64,000 nucleotides of DNA, taken from contig NZ_SLWR01000003.1 of assembly GCF_004345665.1 (NCBI RefSeq), positions 1 to 64,000 on the forward strand, in the 5' to 3' direction. Position numbers and translations under genes: made by a program. Under the pieces are notes generated by a model, which was not told the origin of the DNA, did no database searches, and saw nothing but the letters and a program-made list of their open reading frames with translations. Numbering within the stretch: position 1 is the first letter of the stretch; every line of letters begins with the position of its first letter. Positions 61,702 to 64,000 of this stretch are shown here, piece by piece. This stretch comes from Kribbella antiqua. GTDB taxonomy: Bacteria > Actinomycetota > Actinomycetes > Propionibacteriales > Kribbellaceae.

Positions 61702-63159
61702 TCAGCCCGTCGGTTGTACGGCGGCGCACGTCGTGCCGCGGCGCGGGACCTGCAGCGACACGAGGTACGCGTCGACCTTGGTCTGCATGCAGGGGGTCGA
61801 GTTGTAGCTGCCGTGGCCCCAGCCTTCGTACGTCAGCAGGACGCCTTCCTTGCCCAGTTGGCGCTCCACGCTCCGCGCCCAGCCGTAACCAGTCGCCGGA
61901 TCGTGGATCGCGTTGGCTAGCAGGACCGGGGTCGTCAGACCGCGAACGCTCAGCCGGTGCTGGGGGTTGTTCGCCGGCGGCGAGCCAAGGCAGATCGAGA
62001 CAGCCATCAGCTGACCCGGGTACTTCATGTCCGGGTACTTCCGTGCCAGCCGGTTGAGGTTACCGGCGTACTCCTTGAAGTCCCGGACCGGCAGGTTCCA
62101 GTCCTGGCAGAACACCGCGAGCGGGTACGGCGCCAGTCCGGTCGGAACCGGCGGCTGACCAGTCGGTGGCGCGCTGGTGTCCAGCGTCTTCAAGGTGTCG
62201 GCCAGCCTGACCCACTGCGGCCCGTACAGCAGCCGGAAGACCGTGAAGCTCAGGTTGAACTGACTGATCGGCAGCGTCGGCTTCTGTGGATCCGGCACCT
62301 CACCGCGGTCGGCGCGGGTCAGTAGATCCGCCCAGAGGGCATGGATGTCCCGGCCGTGCAGCGAGCAGGTCGTTGCCGCGTCGCACCATTTCACGAACTC
62401 GCTGAACGAGTCCTGATTGGCAGTTCCCTGGGCGTCGAGGAACTTCTTCGTCGGCGCGCTGCTGTGGTCGCTCACGCTCTCCAGCACCATCGCCCGGACC
62501 CGGCTCGGATACGTCTCGGCGTACTGGCCGCCGAGCAGTGTGCCGTACGAGCTGCCGTGGAACGAGATCTTCGACTCGCCGAGCGCCGCGCGGATCGCGT
62601 CCACATCGCGCACGGTCTGCCAGCTGTCGATGTGGTCGTACACCGCGCCGGTGTTCTTCCGGCAGTCGGTCGCGAGCTCGCGGTTGTACCGGATGGTCGC
62701 GTCGAAGTCGGCCTGGCTCTTCAGGATCGGGGACGGTTGCTTGGCCAGCAGTTCGGCCGAACACTTCACCGGGTTGCTGCGGGCGACACCGCGCGGATCG
62801 AAGCTGACGATGTCGAACCGGTCCTGCAACGTCTGGCTGAACCGGCTCATCCCCGTCTTGATCCGGTCCACCCCCGAGTCACCAGGACCACCGGGTCCCC
62901 ACATCAATACGCCGAGTCGGTCCCCTTTCGCCGTACGACGGGCAATCGCGAGACCGAAGGTAGGTCCGTCCGGATCGCGCCAGTCGACCGGCACCTGCAG
63001 CGTCGCGCACTGCGAACCCTTGACGACGTTCGGGTCGTCCTTGCCTTCCGGTTTGCAGTCGGACCATTGCACCTGAGCTTCGGCCGGCAATGTCGTGAGT
63101 CCGGCCACCGCGATACCCAGCGCCGCTGCACAGGCGATGGCGCGTTGTCTGAAATTCAT
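61702..63159 (-). CDS. Secreted alpha/beta hydrolase, tripeptidyl aminopeptidase-like
   Basis: A 485-residue exported protein. The signal peptide (RAIACAAALGIAVAGLTTLP AEA) is followed by a family start QVQWSDCKP. GSSYGTLLGGQYA is the nucleophile elbow; a TAP-like C-terminal domain ends with YEGWGHGSYN, the catalytic His region, and cysteines for disulfides. Related to Streptomyces tripeptidyl aminopeptidases SlpD/SlpE. Start taken at ATG 63159 for the signal peptide; GTG 63192 is possible. Confidence 0.88.
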   Translation of the reverse strand: MNFRQRAIACAAALGIAVAGLTTLPAEAQVQWSDCKPEGKDDPNVVKGSQCATLQVPVDWRDPDGPTFGLAIARRTAKGDRLGVLMWGPGGPGDSGVDRIKTGMSRFSQTLQDRFDIVSFDPRGVARSNPVKCSAELLAKQPSPILKSQADFDATIRYNRELATDCRKNTGAVYDHIDSWQTVRDVDAIRAALGESKISFHGSSYGTLLGGQYAETYPSRVRAMVLESVSDHSSAPTKKFLDAQGTANQDSFSEFVKWCDAATTCSLHGRDIHALWADLLTRADRGEVPDPQKPTLPISQFNLSFTVFRLLYGPQWVRLADTLKTLDTSAPPTGQPPVPTGLAPYPLAVFCQDWNLPVRDFKEYAGNLNRLARKYPDMKYPGQLMAVSICLGSPPANNPQHRLSVRGLTTPVLLANAIHDPATGYGWARSVERQLGKEGVLLTYEGWGHGSYNSTPCMQTKVDAYLVSLQVPRRGTTCAAVQPTG

Positions 63160-63256
63160 TCCTTGATCATTGGCAACCGCTTGCTCGGCCACATCCGGGA
63201 CGAGCCCCGGGCGGACCCCCGGGTGGGTTTGGGGGACTTGTTAGGGTCGGTCGCTG

Positions 63257-63610
63257 ATGAGTACAAAGCACGCGGTGTGGTTCCGGTGGGTGGCGATCGC
63301 GGAGGCGGTGTCCTGGACCGGGTTGCTGATCGGCATGTTGTTCAAGTACGTGCTGTCCGACAACGAGCTCGGGGTCAAGATCTTCGGCCCGATCCACGGC
63401 GGTCTGTTCATCGCCTACGTGATCACCGTGCTGGTGGTGCGCGGTCCGCTGCGCTGGTCGTGGCCGCTCACATTGGTCGCGCTGGCAGCCAGCATTCCTC
63501 CGCTGTTCACCTGGCTGTTCGAGATCTGCGCAGAGCGCACCGGCCGGATTGACGTCGGCCGATCCGCCGCCGTACCGTCGCGGGCGGAAGCTAACTCAAC
63601 AGCCGCATGA
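63257..63610 (+). CDS. DUF3817 membrane protein
   Basis: A 117-residue protein with three transmembrane segments (WVAIAEAVSWTGLLIGMLFK, GGLFIAYVITVLVV, WPLTLVALAASIPPLFTWLF). EAxSW...K and HG motifs are typical of DUF3817. Function unknown. Confidence 0.85.
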   Translation: MSTKHAVWFRWVAIAEAVSWTGLLIGMLFKYVLSDNELGVKIFGPIHGGLFIAYVITVLVVRGPLRWSWPLTLVALAASIPPLFTWLFEICAERTGRIDVGRSAAVPSRAEANSTAA

Positions 63611-63612
63611 AC

Positions 63613-63777
63613 CCGTGCGGGAGAGACCCGGGCCTGACTCGGGCGCCGTAGGAGCAACTCTCCCCAAGAATCTCTCAGGCACCTTCACCGTACGGGCGAG
63701 GCACCTCTGGAAGGGCCCATTTCCTGACAGAGCGGGGAGGACACCAAACGGTCAACGGCGACCGGAAGGAACCTCCA
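63613..63777 (+). ncRNA. Glycine riboswitch
   Basis: The gcvT-type aptamer is clear: GGGAGAGACCC, GGGCGCCGTAGGAGCAACTC and AATCTCTCAGGC (63618-63680). Downstream ACGGGCGAGGCACCTCTGGA and CCTGACAGAG form the usual flanking element. It precedes sdaA, a known glycine/serine-linked arrangement. Confidence 0.88.
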
Positions 63778-63781
63778 CAGC

Positions 63782-64000
63782 ATGGCGATCAGCGTCTTCG
63801 ACCTGTTCAGTATCGGGATCGGCCCGTCGAGTTCCCACACGGTGGGACCGATGCGAGCCGCCCGCACCTTCGCATTCGGCCTCGCCGCCGACGGTCTGCT
63901 GACGGACACCGCGACCGTCGAAGCCCAGTTGTTCGGCTCACTCGGCGCGACCGGGCACGGCCACGGCAGCAACAAGGCGGTCCTCCTCGGCCTCGAAGGC
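63782..64000 (+). CDS. sdaA: L-serine ammonia-lyase, N-terminal part
   Basis: The first 73 residues ([54 protein letters not shown]) are the start of the serine dehydratase beta domain; the gene runs off the window. It deaminates serine to pyruvate with an iron-sulfur cluster. AAGGAACCTCC lies upstream. Control by the glycine riboswitch is expected. Confidence 0.9.
   Translation, partial: MAISVFDLFSIGIGPSSSHTVGPMRAARTFAFGLAADGLLTDTATVEAQLFGSLGATGHGHGSNKAVLLGLEG

Overview
The window is high-GC DNA with dense, often overlapping genes and frequent GTG/TTG starts, typical of an actinomycete. Family content agrees: polyphosphate glucokinase (PpgK), DinB/mycothiol-type proteins, DUF3099, DUF3817, LAL-type LuxR regulators and sortases. 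A Propionibacteriales genus such as Kribbella is my best guess; that is inference, not a database result.

Left part (1-28 kb) looks accessory. It opens with a cluster (0.1-6.1 kb) in which three proteins carry cyclic-nucleotide-binding (CNB) domains: an MFS-CNB fusion, a PIG-L deacetylase-CNB fusion and a stand-alone CNB protein. They sit with a DUF2652 protein that resembles a nucleotide cyclase and a cysteine-synthase-like PLP enzyme. I consider this the best candidate for an undescribed system. From 6 to 10 kb come small, poorly characterised genes, a lipoprotein serine hydrolase, a truncated alpha/beta hydrolase and a dispersed hairpin repeat. From 10 to 28 kb many genes are broken: a frameshifted LAL regulator, a nonsense codon in an antibiotic-kinase-like gene, a frameshifted integrase, a frameshifted DUF3533 membrane protein, and remnants of a second integrase, a transposase, a flavoprotein and a NUDIX gene. 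Two copies of a tRNA-Thr(CGU) 3' end (13.4 and 18.8 kb) form a perfect 39-bp direct repeat, the mark of past tRNA-targeted integration. Intact genes here include ppgK, MarR/HxlR regulators with divergent targets, an SDR/SnoaL pair and a second, intact LAL regulator.

Middle part (28-42.5 kb) is orderly: DinB, kinase, HAD, two VOC, hydrolase, 2-hydroxyacid dehydrogenase and CorA genes; a Gfo/Idh oxidoreductase divergent from a LacI regulator; then a branched-chain 2-oxoacid dehydrogenase operon (E1alpha, E1beta, E2) with a divergent Lrp/AsnC regulator, ending at a bidirectional terminator shared with a TetR gene.

From 42.5 to 48 kb lies a tandem duplication: a conserved, probably structured leader, a threonine/proline-rich cell-surface protein, and a sortase-like protein, twice. 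The second copy is followed by an MFS exporter (with a MarR regulator); the first copy retains only a ~200-bp decayed piece of that exporter gene.

The right part (49-63 kb) is devoted to imino-acid and peptide catabolism. An XRE-cupin regulator precedes a four-gene operon for trans-4-hydroxyproline degradation (two dehydrogenase polypeptides, the second a fusion; deaminase; epimerase). On the opposite strand are 5-oxoprolinase genes pxpC-pxpB-pxpA with an NRAMP-like transporter and a divergent GntR regulator. An Xaa-Pro aminopeptidase and a secreted tripeptidyl-peptidase-like hydrolase follow. The window ends with a glycine riboswitch in front of a truncated L-serine ammonia-lyase gene.
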